A stretch of DNA of 64,000 nt from a bacterium SCSIO 12844 (GCA_024397935.1 CP073743.1:2542001-2606000); one strand, 5' to 3'; positions 34,103-47,206 are shown, counted from the first letter of the stretch. Numbers and translations: made by a program. Notes: generated by a model from the sequence alone, not told the origin.

Positions 34103-35361
34103 TCTCTACATAACTCATTCTCAGACAATGACCTTTCATTAATATTTAAATTTTTATTAAAGAAAATATTAGTATTTAATGTGAATTTACCGACTCTTGA
34201 TTTTATTTCTTTTAATCCAGGCTCAATATTGGTTGATTTAGAAGGATGATATTGCGTTAAATAATCATTATTATGTTGTATACGCGTAATGATATCCCCC
34301 GGAATTTCTTCTATATAAGCTCTTGCAATATGTTTGAAAATTGTTTGTTTAAAGTCACTTTCTAATTCAGTCATTGAAAGAGATGTATTAAAATGAACTG
34401 TTAATATGATAGGCTTATATTTTCTAAACATGTTATCTACACTTTCATAGATTTTAGCCCAACTAGCAGCTAGTTCAATTTTTGATAATCTACTTTTATA
34501 ATTTATTAGATCACCCCTTTCACCATCACTTTCATAATCTAAATCAGATTCGTCATCTCTATTAACATAAGCACCTAAAATTTCAACTTGGTCTTTTATT
34601 GCTATCTTAAACCCACCATTATGTTTACTTACCCAATGATTAAGACCATTGATAGCATGTATTCCACCAATAGTTGGTCTAATTGGACATGGTTCAGCTA
34701 TCCATGTTAAATCTTTTGACTGTAAAGGGTGAGAAGTCTTTACATCTTGATAGTTAATATTATCTGATGATATGGCATAGGTATTATGATTCCAATCTTG
34801 ATGCCAACTAGCATCTTTTGCCATTTGACATTTTTGAGATTCATGTTGAAAGACACCATCAATTAATACTAAACTTGGATCTTCTAAACATCTCAATTTG
34901 ATACCTGTTTTAAAAACAAGTATTTCACCACCATGATATAGATGATATGCCTGCAATCCATGACACTCTCCAATGATTGGGTGCCTCAATTGTTTATGAC
35001 AATAGATTGCTGTTAAATCAGCTAATTCTTTATCAGACATTTTTTCAGGCTTATGTAAATGTAATAATGTATCATTTCTATGATCTTTATAATTTTGGCT
35101 AGATAGTCCACTCCACCCACCTGCAGGAATCGCCAAGATTTGACACTTTTCAGCAATGGACATCATTGTATCTAAATATGCTTTTTCTTTATCATCTAAA
35201 CTACGTGTTTTCAATTTATTTAACCACTGAAGCCCAGTTATCGACTGTGACTCTATATATAAACTAGGTGATTGATTAATTATTTCATGATTGCCTAGTG
35301 AATCAAAAAATGGCTTACGATATTGTTCATTATTTTCATCAACTATTGTGTGAATTTTCAT
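34099..35361 (-). CDS. Divergent class I glutamine amidotransferase-like (peptidase C26) protein with C-terminal extension
   Basis: A 420-residue protein without signal peptide. Residues about 65-150 resemble the C26/PuuD family: CQILAIPAGGWSGLSSQNY (the PGG loop) ... HPIIGECHGLQAYHLYHGGE, with Cys133 at the nucleophile elbow (family GICRGMQ). ASWHQDWN near 195 may align with the family HHQ segment. The usual final H-P-E dyad is not evident, and about 150 residues with acidic DDESDLDYESDGERGD and helical sequence follow. It could be an altered amidotransferase or a secreted effector-type enzyme. GGGGGGAG precedes the ATG. No close operon partner; it lies just beyond the rRNA terminator. Confidence 0.6.
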   Translation of the reverse strand: MKIHTIVDENNEQYRKPFFDSLGNHEIINQSPSLYIESQSITGLQWLNKLKTRSLDDKEKAYLDTMMSIAEKCQILAIPAGGWSGLSSQNYKDHRNDTLLHLHKPEKMSDKELADLTAIYCHKQLRHPIIGECHGLQAYHLYHGGEILVFKTGIKLRCLEDPSLVLIDGVFQHESQKCQMAKDASWHQDWNHNTYAISSDNINYQDVKTSHPLQSKDLTWIAEPCPIRPTIGGIHAINGLNHWVSKHNGGFKIAIKDQVEILGAYVNRDDESDLDYESDGERGDLINYKSRLSKIELAASWAKIYESVDNMFRKYKPIILTVHFNTSLSMTELESDFKQTIFKHIARAYIEEIPGDIITRIQHNNDYLTQYHPSKSTNIEPGLKEIKSRVGKFTLNTNIFFNKNLNINERSLSENELCRD

Positions 35362-35391
35362 TATACTCCCCCCATTTTAGATATCAGAACC

Positions 35392-35420
35392 AAAAAAGCC
35401 CCCAATGAAGGAGGCTTTTT
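35392..35420 (-). terminator. Terminator of the rRNA operon
   Basis: On the minus strand AAAAAGCCTCC pairs with GGGGGCTTTTT through 11 pairs (one T-G) with a 6-base loop and ends in a T-run, 9 bp after the 5S gene. Confidence 0.85.
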
Positions 35421-35428
35421 GAATTAAA

Positions 35429-35546
35429 TCCCCGGTAATGCCCTACTTTCACATGGCAACTGCCACACTATCATCGGCGCAAAGTGGTTTCACTTCTGAG
35501 TTCGGCATGGAATCAGGTGGTTCACACTCGCTATACTCACCGGGAA
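35429..35546 (-). rRNA. rrf: 5S ribosomal RNA
   Basis: Recognised from the conserved core CATGCCGAACTCAGAAGTGA and the GCCGATGATAGTGTGG segment. The ends pair (CCCGGTGAGTA with TTACCGGG). About 118 nt; termini are estimated to a few bases. Confidence 0.95.
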
Positions 35547-35585
35547 ACTTTTTAGGTTTGACCCTTAACAATCTAGTCTACTGAT

Positions 35586-38480
<2,895 letters not shown>

Positions 38481-38565
38481 TCAGTAAACTAAATTGTTAA
38501 AGATCAACTATGCTAAAAAATAGTTTCATATGTAAACACTTAACGTTCTTTTGTATTTTTACCTT
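38481..38565 (-). other. 16S-23S internal transcribed spacer without tRNA genes
   Basis: Only about 85 bp and no cloverleaf, unlike the tRNA-Ile/Ala or tRNA-Glu spacers common in gammaproteobacteria. A boxA-like antitermination site TGATCTTTAACAA is at 38494-38506 (minus strand). The spacer supplies one side of the 23S processing stem (38481-38502 with about 35565-35585) and of the 16S processing stem (ACACTTAACGTTCTT type, about 38535-38555 with 40130-40150). Confidence 0.85.
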
Positions 38566-40108
<1,543 letters not shown>

Positions 40109-40208
40109 GTATCTCTGTAATTCATTGACAAGAACGTAAGTGTCTACATATCAATCTATTTTTTAAACATCTTTCAGCCGAAGATCACTCTCTTCTGGCG
40201 TGGTGTGA

Positions 40209-40237
40209 ATATTACTGGAATTGGCCAATGACGTCAA
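40209..40237 (-). promoter_or_regulatory. rRNA operon promoter, overlapping the cmk stop codon
   Basis: TTGACG (40232-40237), a 17-bp spacer and TAATAT (40209-40214) about 100 bases before 16S. The first bases of the -35 hexamer are the last bases of cmk (TGT TGA). The start region TCACACCACGCC is C-rich. Confidence 0.8.
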
Positions 40238-40911
40238 CAGTTAATGGCATTTTTTTTTAAGATTTCTAATACCATTTGTTGTACTTGGTTAATACTCAAA
40301 CTAGAAGTATCAATTATAATAGCATCTGCTGCTGGAATCAATGGTGCTACTTTTCGATTTCTATCTCGGCTATCTCTTTGCACGACCTGCTCTAATACAT
40401 CTTTTTGATCCACACAAACGCCTTGAGTGGCTAATTGTTGGTAACGCCTACTCGCTCTTACTTCACTTGTAGCATCTAAAAATAATTTAATTTGTGCATT
40501 TGGAAAAACAATTGTTCCCATATCTCTACCATCAGCAATTAAGCCCTTATTCTGATCAAATGATCGTTGCAAGGTCATCAAATTATCTCTTACACTTTGA
40601 TAAGCACTAATTTTAGATGCCAACATACCAATAGATTCATGGCGAATTAAATCCGTTACATCAGAACCATCAACAATCACTTTTGTTAAATTATCTTCTG
40701 ATATAAAAGATACTGGTAAACTAAGTGCTGCTTGTGAAAGTTTGATCTCATTATTACTATCAATATCTTTTTGCTGACTATAATAAGCAAGTGCTCTATA
40801 TATAGAGCCACTATCCAATAGCTGCCAATTCAAATAATTTGCTAAAAAACGTGCTAAGGTACCTTTACCAACACCACTTGGTCCATCCACTGTGATGATT
40901 TTATCTGTCAT
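40234..40911 (-). CDS. cmk: Cytidylate kinase
   Basis: Phosphorylates CMP and dCMP. With ATG 40911 (MTDKIITVDGPSGVGKGTLA) the protein has 225 residues (E. coli 227). The P-loop is GPSGVGKGT at residues 9-17; LLDSGSIYRALAY, DGRDMGTIVFPNA and RDSRDRNRKVAPL are family blocks. AAGGA is 10 bases before this ATG; two earlier in-frame Mets sit too close to it. It overlaps serC by 11 bases, so translation is coupled. The rRNA promoter is set into its last codons. Confidence 0.95.
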   Translation of the reverse strand: MTDKIITVDGPSGVGKGTLARFLANYLNWQLLDSGSIYRALAYYSQQKDIDSNNEIKLSQAALSLPVSFISEDNLTKVIVDGSDVTDLIRHESIGMLASKISAYQSVRDNLMTLQRSFDQNKGLIADGRDMGTIVFPNAQIKLFLDATSEVRASRRYQQLATQGVCVDQKDVLEQVVQRDSRDRNRKVAPLIPAADAIIIDTSSLSINQVQQMVLEILKKNAINC

Positions 40912-41974
40912 TTTTTTCATATTCCTTGAGATAGTCAATTAATGCTGTCGCCGCTTTTAATTCGATAGCATTATAAAGACTTACTCTAAAACCACCAACA
41001 CTTCTATGACCATTAATACCATAAAACCCATCTTTTTTAGCTTGACTGATTAACTGATCAATTTTATTTTGATTTTCATCTTCTCTTGTGAAAACAGCAT
41101 TCATTCTTGAACGAATAGCTTTTGGTACAAGTGGCTTAAATAACTTGCTCTGATCAAGGTAATCATAAAACATTGACGCTTTAACTTGATTAAGTGATTC
41201 AAATTGTTTAATGCCACCTTGTTGTTTAATCCACTTAAGTACCAAATAAGTAGTATACCAAGCGACAACTACTGGTGTATTAGCCATTGAGTTTTTTTTC
41301 ATTGCTTGATAATACGATTGTACAGCTGATATTTTATCAAGTTTCTGAATTAAATCATCACGAATAATAACAATACTCAAACCTGGAATACCAAGGTTTT
41401 TCTGAGCACCGGCATAGACAAGACCATAACGATTGATATCAAACCATTTAGATAGTAAATTAGATGACATATCACAGACTAGCGGGATATGCTCTGTTTC
41501 AGGTATATATTGAAACTCTCTTCCATCAATGGTTTCATTATCAATATAATGCAAATAATCATAACTTCCATTGACATCATAGCATTGTTCTAAAAATAGT
41601 TTTTCATAAGGCTTCTCAATTATATTTAAGTCAATCACTTTTCTAGCTTCTGAAATTGCAAGTTTAGACCAATAACCACAATCTAAATATATTGCTTTAT
41701 TTTGACGCTGTAGATTTTGTGGAATACTAAAAAATTGTGTTGTTGCACCACCATGAAAAAATAGGATCTGATAATGATCAGGAATATTTAATAAATCTTT
41801 AAGTAATCTCCGAGCTTTATAAGCAATTTCATGAAACCGATCATCACGATGGCTTAATGCCAATAATGATATACCTGTATTATCAAAATTATCCATAGCC
41901 TTAAATAGTTGATGTGTGACTTCATCAGCTAAGACAGCAGGCCCAGCACAATAATTATATGCTTTATGCGACAT
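40901..41974 (-). CDS. serC: Phosphoserine aminotransferase
   Basis: A PLP enzyme of serine and pyridoxal phosphate synthesis. 357 residues. Opening YNYCAGPAVLADEV, the FHGGATTQF loop, and the PLP lysine in YAGAQKNLGIPGLSIVI (near 197). The end GINGHRSVGGFRVSLYNAI is also diagnostic. Upstream partner of cmk (serC-cmk; aroA, the usual partner between them in E. coli, is missing here). Confidence 0.96.
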   Translation of the reverse strand: MSHKAYNYCAGPAVLADEVTHQLFKAMDNFDNTGISLLALSHRDDRFHEIAYKARRLLKDLLNIPDHYQILFFHGGATTQFFSIPQNLQRQNKAIYLDCGYWSKLAISEARKVIDLNIIEKPYEKLFLEQCYDVNGSYDYLHYIDNETIDGREFQYIPETEHIPLVCDMSSNLLSKWFDINRYGLVYAGAQKNLGIPGLSIVIIRDDLIQKLDKISAVQSYYQAMKKNSMANTPVVVAWYTTYLVLKWIKQQGGIKQFESLNQVKASMFYDYLDQSKLFKPLVPKAIRSRMNAVFTREDENQNKIDQLISQAKKDGFYGINGHRSVGGFRVSLYNAIELKAATALIDYLKEYEKNDR

Positions 41975-42008
41975 GAAATTTACCTTTATTTTATTTTTGT
42001 ATTATAGC

Positions 42009-42341
42009 TTATTGAGCAACACCTGGTGTAACACGTTGCGGTTGAGTTGTTTTCAAGCCATCTGATACAGCATTAAGCTCTGTTTTAATTGTTTCACTTC
42101 TTGGTACACCCGCATTATCTGCTTCAGTTACCGCATCACCTAATTGTTTTGAAAAAACTTCACAGCCTTTAATATTGCCTGCGCCTGAAGTACACATAAC
42201 ATTACTTTGCTGAGTGGTATAAACCTTTTGTAGTGCTTGTTTTTGCTTTGCAGATTGAGGAGTTTGACTAGATGCATTGGCAAAAGAAATAGCAGAAACT
42301 ATGCAAATACCAATACAACCAATTAATTTTCTTATATCCAT
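42009..42341 (-). CDS. Hypothetical small exported protein
   Basis: A 110-residue protein with signal peptide (LIGCIGICIVSAISFANA, residues 5-22). ATG 42341 is preferred over a GTG at 42350 because AGGTAAG lies 8 bases ahead of the ATG. The mature part is polar and Gln/Thr-rich, with two Cys (VMCTSG, IKGCEVF) that may form a disulfide. No family recognised. 34 bp upstream of serC on the same strand. Confidence 0.7.
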   Translation of the reverse strand: MDIRKLIGCIGICIVSAISFANASSQTPQSAKQKQALQKVYTTQQSNVMCTSGAGNIKGCEVFSKQLGDAVTEADNAGVPRSETIKTELNAVSDGLKTTQPQRVTPGVAQ

Positions 42342-42448
42342 TATATTCACTTACCTATTAATTCAGCACTATATCACTGATTATAGTTTTAAATAAGTAT
42401 ACCATTTAATGACATTAAGAAAATAATCTTCTTTTAAGATTTCAGCCA

Positions 42449-43816
42449 TTATAAAATATAACGACTCAAATCTTGATCTTTGACTAGATCACTTAATTGT
42501 TTATTAACATAGGCCTTATTCACTTTAACTGGTGTCTCAGCTACATCTGGTGCATTAAATGATACTTCTTCTAGTAATCGCTCCATCACTGTATGTAGAC
42601 GTCTTGCACCAATGTTTTCTACTTCTTCATTGATTTGCCATGACATTTCAGCAATACGTTCAATTGCAGATTTTTCGAATATAACATCAACACCTTCAGT
42701 TTTTAACAAGGCTTGATACTGCTTAACTAATGATGCATCTGGCTCAGTTAAAATACGCACAAAATCTTTAGTTGATAATGATTGTAATTCTACACGAATT
42801 GGCAAACGCCCTTGTAATTCAGGGATTAAATCAGATGGTTTTGCAACATGAAATGCACCTGAGGCTATAAATAGCATATGGTCCGTTTTAATCATGCCAT
42901 ACTTTGTTGAAACTGTACTACCTTCAACTAATGGCAATAAATCTCTCTGTACACCCTCACGAGAGACATCGCCACCACCTCTTGTATCAGAGCGTTTACA
43001 GACTTTATCAATCTCATCTAAAAACACAATACCATTTTGCTCAACTGATTCAACCGCTTTCGCTTTAACTTCATCTTCATTGACTAAACGAGAAGCTTCA
43101 TCTTCTTCTAATAGTTTAAGCGCATGTTTTACTTTGGTTTTACGTTTACTTGTTTTCTTACCTGACATTGAAGAGAACATATCTTGGAGTTGGCTTGTCA
43201 TCTCTTCCATTCCTGGCGGACCCATAATTTCCATATTCATCGCAGCTTGAGAGACTTCGATTTCAATTTCTTTATCATCTAGCTCGCCTTTTCGTAGTTT
43301 TTTGCGAAACATACTACGTGCAGAAGATTCTTTTTCTTCTGTTTTATCATCATTTTCAACACTAGGCTCATTTGCAAAACCAACACGAGACTCTTTAGAT
43401 GGTTGTGGTAATAAGATATCTAAGACACGATTTTCTGCTGCTTCTTGCGCTTTTAATTTAACTTTTTCTTTCGCATCTTCACGTTCCATTTTCACAGCAA
43501 CATCTGCTAAATCTCTGACAATTGAATCAACATCACGACCAACATAACCGACTTCAGTAAATTTTGTTGCTTCTACTTTAATAAACGGTGCTTTAGCTAA
43601 TTTAGCTAATCTGCGAGCGATTTCTGTTTTACCAACCCCTGTTGGCCCAATCATTAAGATGTTTTTAGGCGTTACTTCAGGACGTAATTGATCATCTAAC
43701 TGCATTCTTCTCCAACGGTTTCTTAGTGCAATTGCAACTGCTTTTTTAGCCTCATCTTGTCCAATAATAAAACGATCTAACTCATGTACAATTTCTTTGG
43801 GTGTCATCTGGGACAT
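42449..43816 (-). CDS. hslU: ATP-dependent protease ATPase subunit HslU
   Basis: The AAA+ unfoldase that feeds the HslV peptidase. ATG 43816 ([21 protein letters not shown]) is chosen over a GTG 9 bases upstream; AAAGGTG precedes it. 455 residues (E. coli 443). Walker A GPTGVGKT (57-64), Walker [10 protein letters not shown], and the AAA C-terminal end [12 protein letters not shown]. The I-domain between 110 and 240 contains the expected acidic/basic stretch. Ends DLSRYIL, the tail that docks in HslV. 62 bp after hslV. Confidence 0.96.
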   Translation of the reverse strand: MSQMTPKEIVHELDRFIIGQDEAKKAVAIALRNRWRRMQLDDQLRPEVTPKNILMIGPTGVGKTEIARRLAKLAKAPFIKVEATKFTEVGYVGRDVDSIVRDLADVAVKMEREDAKEKVKLKAQEAAENRVLDILLPQPSKESRVGFANEPSVENDDKTEEKESSARSMFRKKLRKGELDDKEIEIEVSQAAMNMEIMGPPGMEEMTSQLQDMFSSMSGKKTSKRKTKVKHALKLLEEDEASRLVNEDEVKAKAVESVEQNGIVFLDEIDKVCKRSDTRGGGDVSREGVQRDLLPLVEGSTVSTKYGMIKTDHMLFIASGAFHVAKPSDLIPELQGRLPIRVELQSLSTKDFVRILTEPDASLVKQYQALLKTEGVDVIFEKSAIERIAEMSWQINEEVENIGARRLHTVMERLLEEVSFNAPDVAETPVKVNKAYVNKQLSDLVKDQDLSRYIL

Positions 43817-43878
43817 TGTATTCACCTTTTTATTTTTTTAATTTTCAAATTCAAACCTAACCAAATCAATGATTTCAA

Positions 43879-44424
43879 TTAGTCTTTATCTTTTAATGCT
43901 TCAATGATTAAATTATGATTGGTATAAATGCAGATATCTGCGGCAATGGTTAAACTTTTCTCTACAATCTCTTGCGCACCTAGTTTTGTATTTTTAACCA
44001 ATGCTCGAGCTGCAGCTTTTGCATAAGCTGAACCTGAACCAATTGATAATATACCCTCATCATCTGCAGCCATCACATCTCCAACACCTGAAATTAGAAG
44101 CGATGTTTTTTTATCAGCGACAATTATCATTGCTTCTAGTTTTTGTAGCATCTTATCCATACGCCACTCTCTTACCATCTCAACGGCAGCTCTTTCAAGC
44201 TGACCTTGATACATATCAAGCTTACCTTCAAACTTTTCAAATAATGTAAATGCATCTGCTGTAGCACCAGCAAAACCAGTTAATACACGATCACCATATA
44301 ATCTTCTAACTTTAACAATATTATCTTTTGCAACCATATCACCCATTGTTGCCTGACCATCTCCACCAACGACCACTTCATCACCACGTCTTACACAAAG
44401 AATTGTTGTTCCACGCATCTGCAT
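43879..44424 (-). CDS. hslV: ATP-dependent protease peptidase subunit HslV
   Basis: A proteasome-like threonine peptidase that forms a double hexamer. 181 residues, starting [21 protein letters not shown]. The catalytic Thr is in the TTI segment, here preceded by four residues (MQMRG..) that must be removed, unlike E. coli HslV, where Thr2 follows the initiator Met. GDGQATMGD and [20 protein letters not shown] are canonical. GGAG precedes the ATG by 8 bases. First gene of hslVU; a possible sigma70 promoter lies upstream. A clean sigma32 site was not found. Confidence 0.95.
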   Translation of the reverse strand: MQMRGTTILCVRRGDEVVVGGDGQATMGDMVAKDNIVKVRRLYGDRVLTGFAGATADAFTLFEKFEGKLDMYQGQLERAAVEMVREWRMDKMLQKLEAMIIVADKKTSLLISGVGDVMAADDEGILSIGSGSAYAKAAARALVKNTKLGAQEIVEKSLTIAADICIYTNHNLIIEALKDKD

Positions 44425-44530
44425 ACTCTTTTCTCCAATTAATATCGAATTGTAAATTCATATATTGTGACAGATACTCAAAAGACAAGACTTGTTTCAG
44501 CAATTTCTTCAAAATATTCTGAAAATTCAC

Positions 44531-44558
44531 TTGATTTCACAATAAAAATCGATAACAT
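44531..44558 (+). promoter_or_regulatory. Promoter of tRNA-Val
   Basis: TTGATT (44531-44536), a 16-bp spacer and TAACAT (44553-44558), 15 bases before the tRNA. Confidence 0.5.
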
Positions 44559-44573
44559 AAGGAGCTAGCTTGA

Positions 44574-44650
44574 AGTCGCGTAGCTCAGTTGGTTAGAGCA
44601 CCACCTTGACATGGTGGGGGTCGTTGGTTCGAATCCAATCGCGACTACCA
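44574..44650 (+). tRNA. tRNA-Val (anticodon GAC)
   Basis: A 77-base cloverleaf: acceptor AGTCGCG/CGCGACT, anticodon loop TTGACAT (GAC) closed by CCACC/GGTGG, T-loop GTTCGAATC, encoded CCA, followed by a T-run. It stands at the left edge of a block of accessory genes. Confidence 0.95.
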
Positions 44651-44691
44651 TTTTTTTATTTTTCAATGAATTACAAAACCACAAATCATAA

Positions 44692-44736
44692 TAAACCATA
44701 CATAGTTACCCGCCGGATGGCCTATGGGGTGGTTTA
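44692..44736. repeat. GC-rich nested hairpin downstream of tRNA-Val
   Basis: TAAACCA/TGGTTTA (7 pairs), an internal loop TA/GGG, CATAG/CTATG (5 pairs) and an apical GCC-GGAT-GGC. The element is much richer in G+C than its surroundings and lies in a 214-bp gap with no gene. It could be a REP/MITE-like element or part of a small RNA. Confidence 0.5.
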
Positions 44737-44864
44737 GCTAAAGACTTTCTAACTTCCTTTTACAAACTAATTAATACCTTCTAAATAGCTACAATGTAGA
44801 TATTTTTTGAATAACTTTAACTATAACAAATAATAGTATCAAATATATTTCAGAGATATGGAAC

Positions 44865-45224
44865 ATGGAAGAAACTAATGCAAATAACCTGCTGAATCAA
44901 ATTAAAGACCAATATCCAGATTATCCAGAGCTTTATAACCTTATTGATTACATGCTTTATTGTAAAGAGAGAAGCATTCTCTTCAGTCTGAATGAAGAAT
45001 TACAATGCCTTGATCCTACTATAGATAGCTTAACGGCATTAAATAAAAGCGAAATTGAAAACTTTATAAGTAATACTACTGATTCAAGTTTAGATACACT
45101 AAAAACAATTATAGAAAAACTTTTTGAATACGTAGAAAATAATAATATATTTTCTTATGATTCTATCTTATATACTGCTATTTTTAATTGCGCTAACAAT
45201 CAGAAAAATACTAAAACTGCGTAA
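44865..45224 (+). CDS. Hypothetical acidic helical protein
   Basis: A 119-residue protein, acidic, with a helical pattern (NNLLNQIKDQYPDYPELYNLIDYM; written in part) and no signal or membrane segment. The ribosome site is weak (GGAAC before the ATG). I recognise no family. It lies between tRNA-Val and the HigBA pair on the same strand. Confidence 0.6.
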   Translation: MEETNANNLLNQIKDQYPDYPELYNLIDYMLYCKERSILFSLNEELQCLDPTIDSLTALNKSEIENFISNTTDSSLDTLKTIIEKLFEYVENNNIFSYDSILYTAIFNCANNQKNTKTA

Positions 45225-45267
45225 ATAGCTAAAAATTAATAGCAAACAAACGGCCAACAGTGCGCCA

Positions 45268-45296
45268 TTGACTTACTTTAAACTATACTGTATATT
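45268..45296 (+). promoter_or_regulatory. higBA promoter with overlapping palindrome
   Basis: TTGACT (45268-45273), a 17-bp spacer and TATATT (45291-45296). TATAC-T-GTATA at 45284-45294 is an 11-bp palindrome overlapping the spacer and -10, a likely antitoxin operator. Confidence 0.6.
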
Positions 45297-45328
45297 TATT
45301 ATAGGGTTATAAGACTCGGATAATAACA

Positions 45329-45643
45329 TTGATTTTTATTGAAACCGACATTTTTACTGAAGATTTGAAAGACTTACTTAGTGATGATGAATACTCAGAT
45401 TTTCAAATGTATTTAGCAGAAAACCCACTAGCAGGTGATGTAATACAACAAACTAGCGGATTACGAAAAGTTAGATGGGCTATACAAGGTAGAGGCAAGC
45501 GTGGAGGTATTAGAGTTATATATTACTATGTCTTACCTGACTCACAAATTAGATTACTGTTAATCTATAAAAAAGGTAAAAAAGATGATCTAACGCTAGA
45601 GCAAAAAAAGATATTAAGGCAGTTAAATGAGAGGTGGCTGTGA
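45329..45643 (+). CDS. higB: HigB2/RelE-family toxin
   Basis: A 104-residue mRNA interferase-type toxin. It has the family pattern MIFIETDIFTEDLKDLLSDDEY (N-terminal helices), AGDVIQQTSGLRKVRWA, GKRGGIRVIYYYV and LLLIYKKGKKDDLT. Basic residues sit where HigB2 toxins hold their catalytic positions. The start is TTG at 45329, in keeping with the family N terminus MIFIE; no ATG gives it. The stop overlaps the antitoxin start as TGATG. The toxin-first order is typical of HigBA. Confidence 0.85.
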   Translation: MIFIETDIFTEDLKDLLSDDEYSDFQMYLAENPLAGDVIQQTSGLRKVRWAIQGRGKRGGIRVIYYYVLPDSQIRLLLIYKKGKKDDLTLEQKKILRQLNERWL

Positions 45644-45933
45644 TGGAAGATAAACTTTTTAATCGATTGGTTGAAAGTATGCAACAAATGACTGAAATTA
45701 TTGATGGCGAACGTTCACCATCTCGTGAATTTATAGTTGATGCAATGAAGGTTAAAGAAATACGCAATAAAACTGGGTTATCTCAGGCAAAATTTTCAAA
45801 ACTTATTGATGTTAAATTAGCAACATTAAGAAATTGGGAACAAGGCCGTAGAGAACCCACTGGGCCTGCTAAAGCCCTACTCAAAGCAATATCCAATGAC
45901 CCTAAACACGTTTTAACTGCATTATCAAAATAA
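45643..45933 (+). CDS. higA: HigA2-type antitoxin, XRE-like HTH
   Basis: A 96-residue protein. ATG 45643 is chosen over a GTG 9 bases upstream, since GAGG lies 8 bases before the ATG. A variable N-terminal arm binds the toxin (residues 1-40), followed by a lambda-repressor-like HTH (KEIRNKTGLSQAKFSKLIDV, LATLRNWEQGRREPTGPA). It would neutralise the toxin and repress the operon through the palindrome at 45284-45294. Confidence 0.87.
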   Translation: MEDKLFNRLVESMQQMTEIIDGERSPSREFIVDAMKVKEIRNKTGLSQAKFSKLIDVKLATLRNWEQGRREPTGPAKALLKAISNDPKHVLTALSK

Positions 45934-45939
45934 TATTGA

Positions 45940-47001
45940 TTATCTACTTTCTTTATTAACCTTCCCACTATACACCAATAACTTACTAGCATTCTCACCA
46001 TTTAATTGTAATGACATACAGCGTACACCACCCCCCATTTTACAAACCTGTGATGATAAAACAGGAATTACTTTTTTAGAAGTTAACGCTTGAACCTGTT
46101 TTAGTGCAATGGCATCTTCTGCAATACCAAACTGAGGTAAATAAATATGATCCTTAGTAACTAGCATATTGGTATATAAGCCACAAGCAGAACCAAAGCG
46201 ACTATCATAAATATCACTACCATCATAAGGTGTCATAATTTCATGAATTTCGACTCCTGGCAAAGCGTTTTGTAAATCTGATTTTAATTCTTTCGAATAG
46301 GCTTTATCCTCTGGGTAGGCATTAATAACCAATACATTATTCTCAACAAAGCTTACAATACCATCGGCATGTTCAAGCCCCACTTGTTCATCAGCTTCTA
46401 TAAAGGCTATATTTTTTAACCCCATTAAGCTTTTAAGCTCTTTTCTGGCTTCTTTTTCTGATAAATGATTATCTCTTAAGAATTTTCTACTTATTACCGC
46501 ATTACCTATTTCATCACTGACAAAATTGCCACCATCATTTAATAAATCTGTTTTAGTAAAAGATAACTTTGCTTTTTTTGCTAATGCTAGAAAATTATCT
46601 TGTACTTCATCTGCTTGGGCTTGTCCTTCTATACCACTGCCCTGACCTTCAGCAGTATAACGAAACATGACTGGATGTAATGGATTAACAATCGTAAAAT
46701 CACGCATCCAAATATCATCCATTGGATAAAGTAAAATATGTTTTGAATCAAGCGATGCATGATAACGTGAATAATTTTTACGATCACTTAAAATTAAGAC
46801 ATCATCACCATTAGCGATAATTTTTTTTGCATAATTTATTTGAAAATCAATAATATTTTCTTCAACATCATGATAATAGTCATCGTTACTAACAGGTGCT
46901 GCTAAAACGATTAATTCAGCAGTATAAGCGTTTGATAAAACCATAAAAGCTATTCCAAATAGTAGATAACTAAACCATTTAAATATACAACCATAACGCA
47001 T
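45940..47001 (-). CDS. Secreted agmatine/peptidyl-arginine deiminase-family (PAD_porph) enzyme
   Basis: A 353-residue enzyme of the guanidino-group-modifying superfamily. A signal peptide covers about residues 1-28 (YLLFGIAFMVLSNAYTA, then E). Catalytic elements in order: MDDIWMRDF near 96 (guanidinium-binding Asp), LLNDGGNFVSD near 155, LEHADGIVSFV near 208 (His), and the nucleophile Cys in MGGGVRCMSLQ near 327, where AguA has GGGIHCIT. It would hydrolyse agmatine or peptidyl-arginine to the ureido product plus ammonia. Cytosolic AguA has no signal peptide, so export is the unusual feature. GGAG lies 8 bases before the ATG. Divergent from the large protein that follows. Confidence 0.82.
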   Translation of the reverse strand: MRYGCIFKWFSYLLFGIAFMVLSNAYTAELIVLAAPVSNDDYYHDVEENIIDFQINYAKKIIANGDDVLILSDRKNYSRYHASLDSKHILLYPMDDIWMRDFTIVNPLHPVMFRYTAEGQGSGIEGQAQADEVQDNFLALAKKAKLSFTKTDLLNDGGNFVSDEIGNAVISRKFLRDNHLSEKEARKELKSLMGLKNIAFIEADEQVGLEHADGIVSFVENNVLVINAYPEDKAYSKELKSDLQNALPGVEIHEIMTPYDGSDIYDSRFGSACGLYTNMLVTKDHIYLPQFGIAEDAIALKQVQALTSKKVIPVLSSQVCKMGGGVRCMSLQLNGENASKLLVYSGKVNKESR

Positions 47002-47121
47002 GATTAGTCTCCATTTATTCTTAATTTACCCTTTCCATAGAGTAATCTCAATTACAGCATACTCATGCGCACAAAGCCAAACTTCAATTTTAACCAATAC
47101 GTTATATCATATTTCTTTTAT

Positions 47122-47150
47122 TTGTTTTATTGAATTTATTATAGTACAAT
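47122..47150 (+). promoter_or_regulatory. Candidate promoter of the 1118-residue gene
   Basis: TTGTTT (47122-47127), a 17-bp spacer and TACAAT (47145-47150), 57 bases before the ATG. Confidence 0.45.
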
Positions 47151-47206
47151 TTACTCAAACAAAATAATCAAAATTTAAACTATCTCTACAATTCAAGGTG
47201 GGTTGC

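Noticed and set aside
42351-42448. hslU terminator
   Set aside because: Only a weak 6-bp stem (AATCTT/AAGATT) with a poor T-run; not reported.
44425-44573. Sigma32 promoter for hslVU
   Set aside because: CTTGTCT with CACAATAT is too far from consensus to claim.
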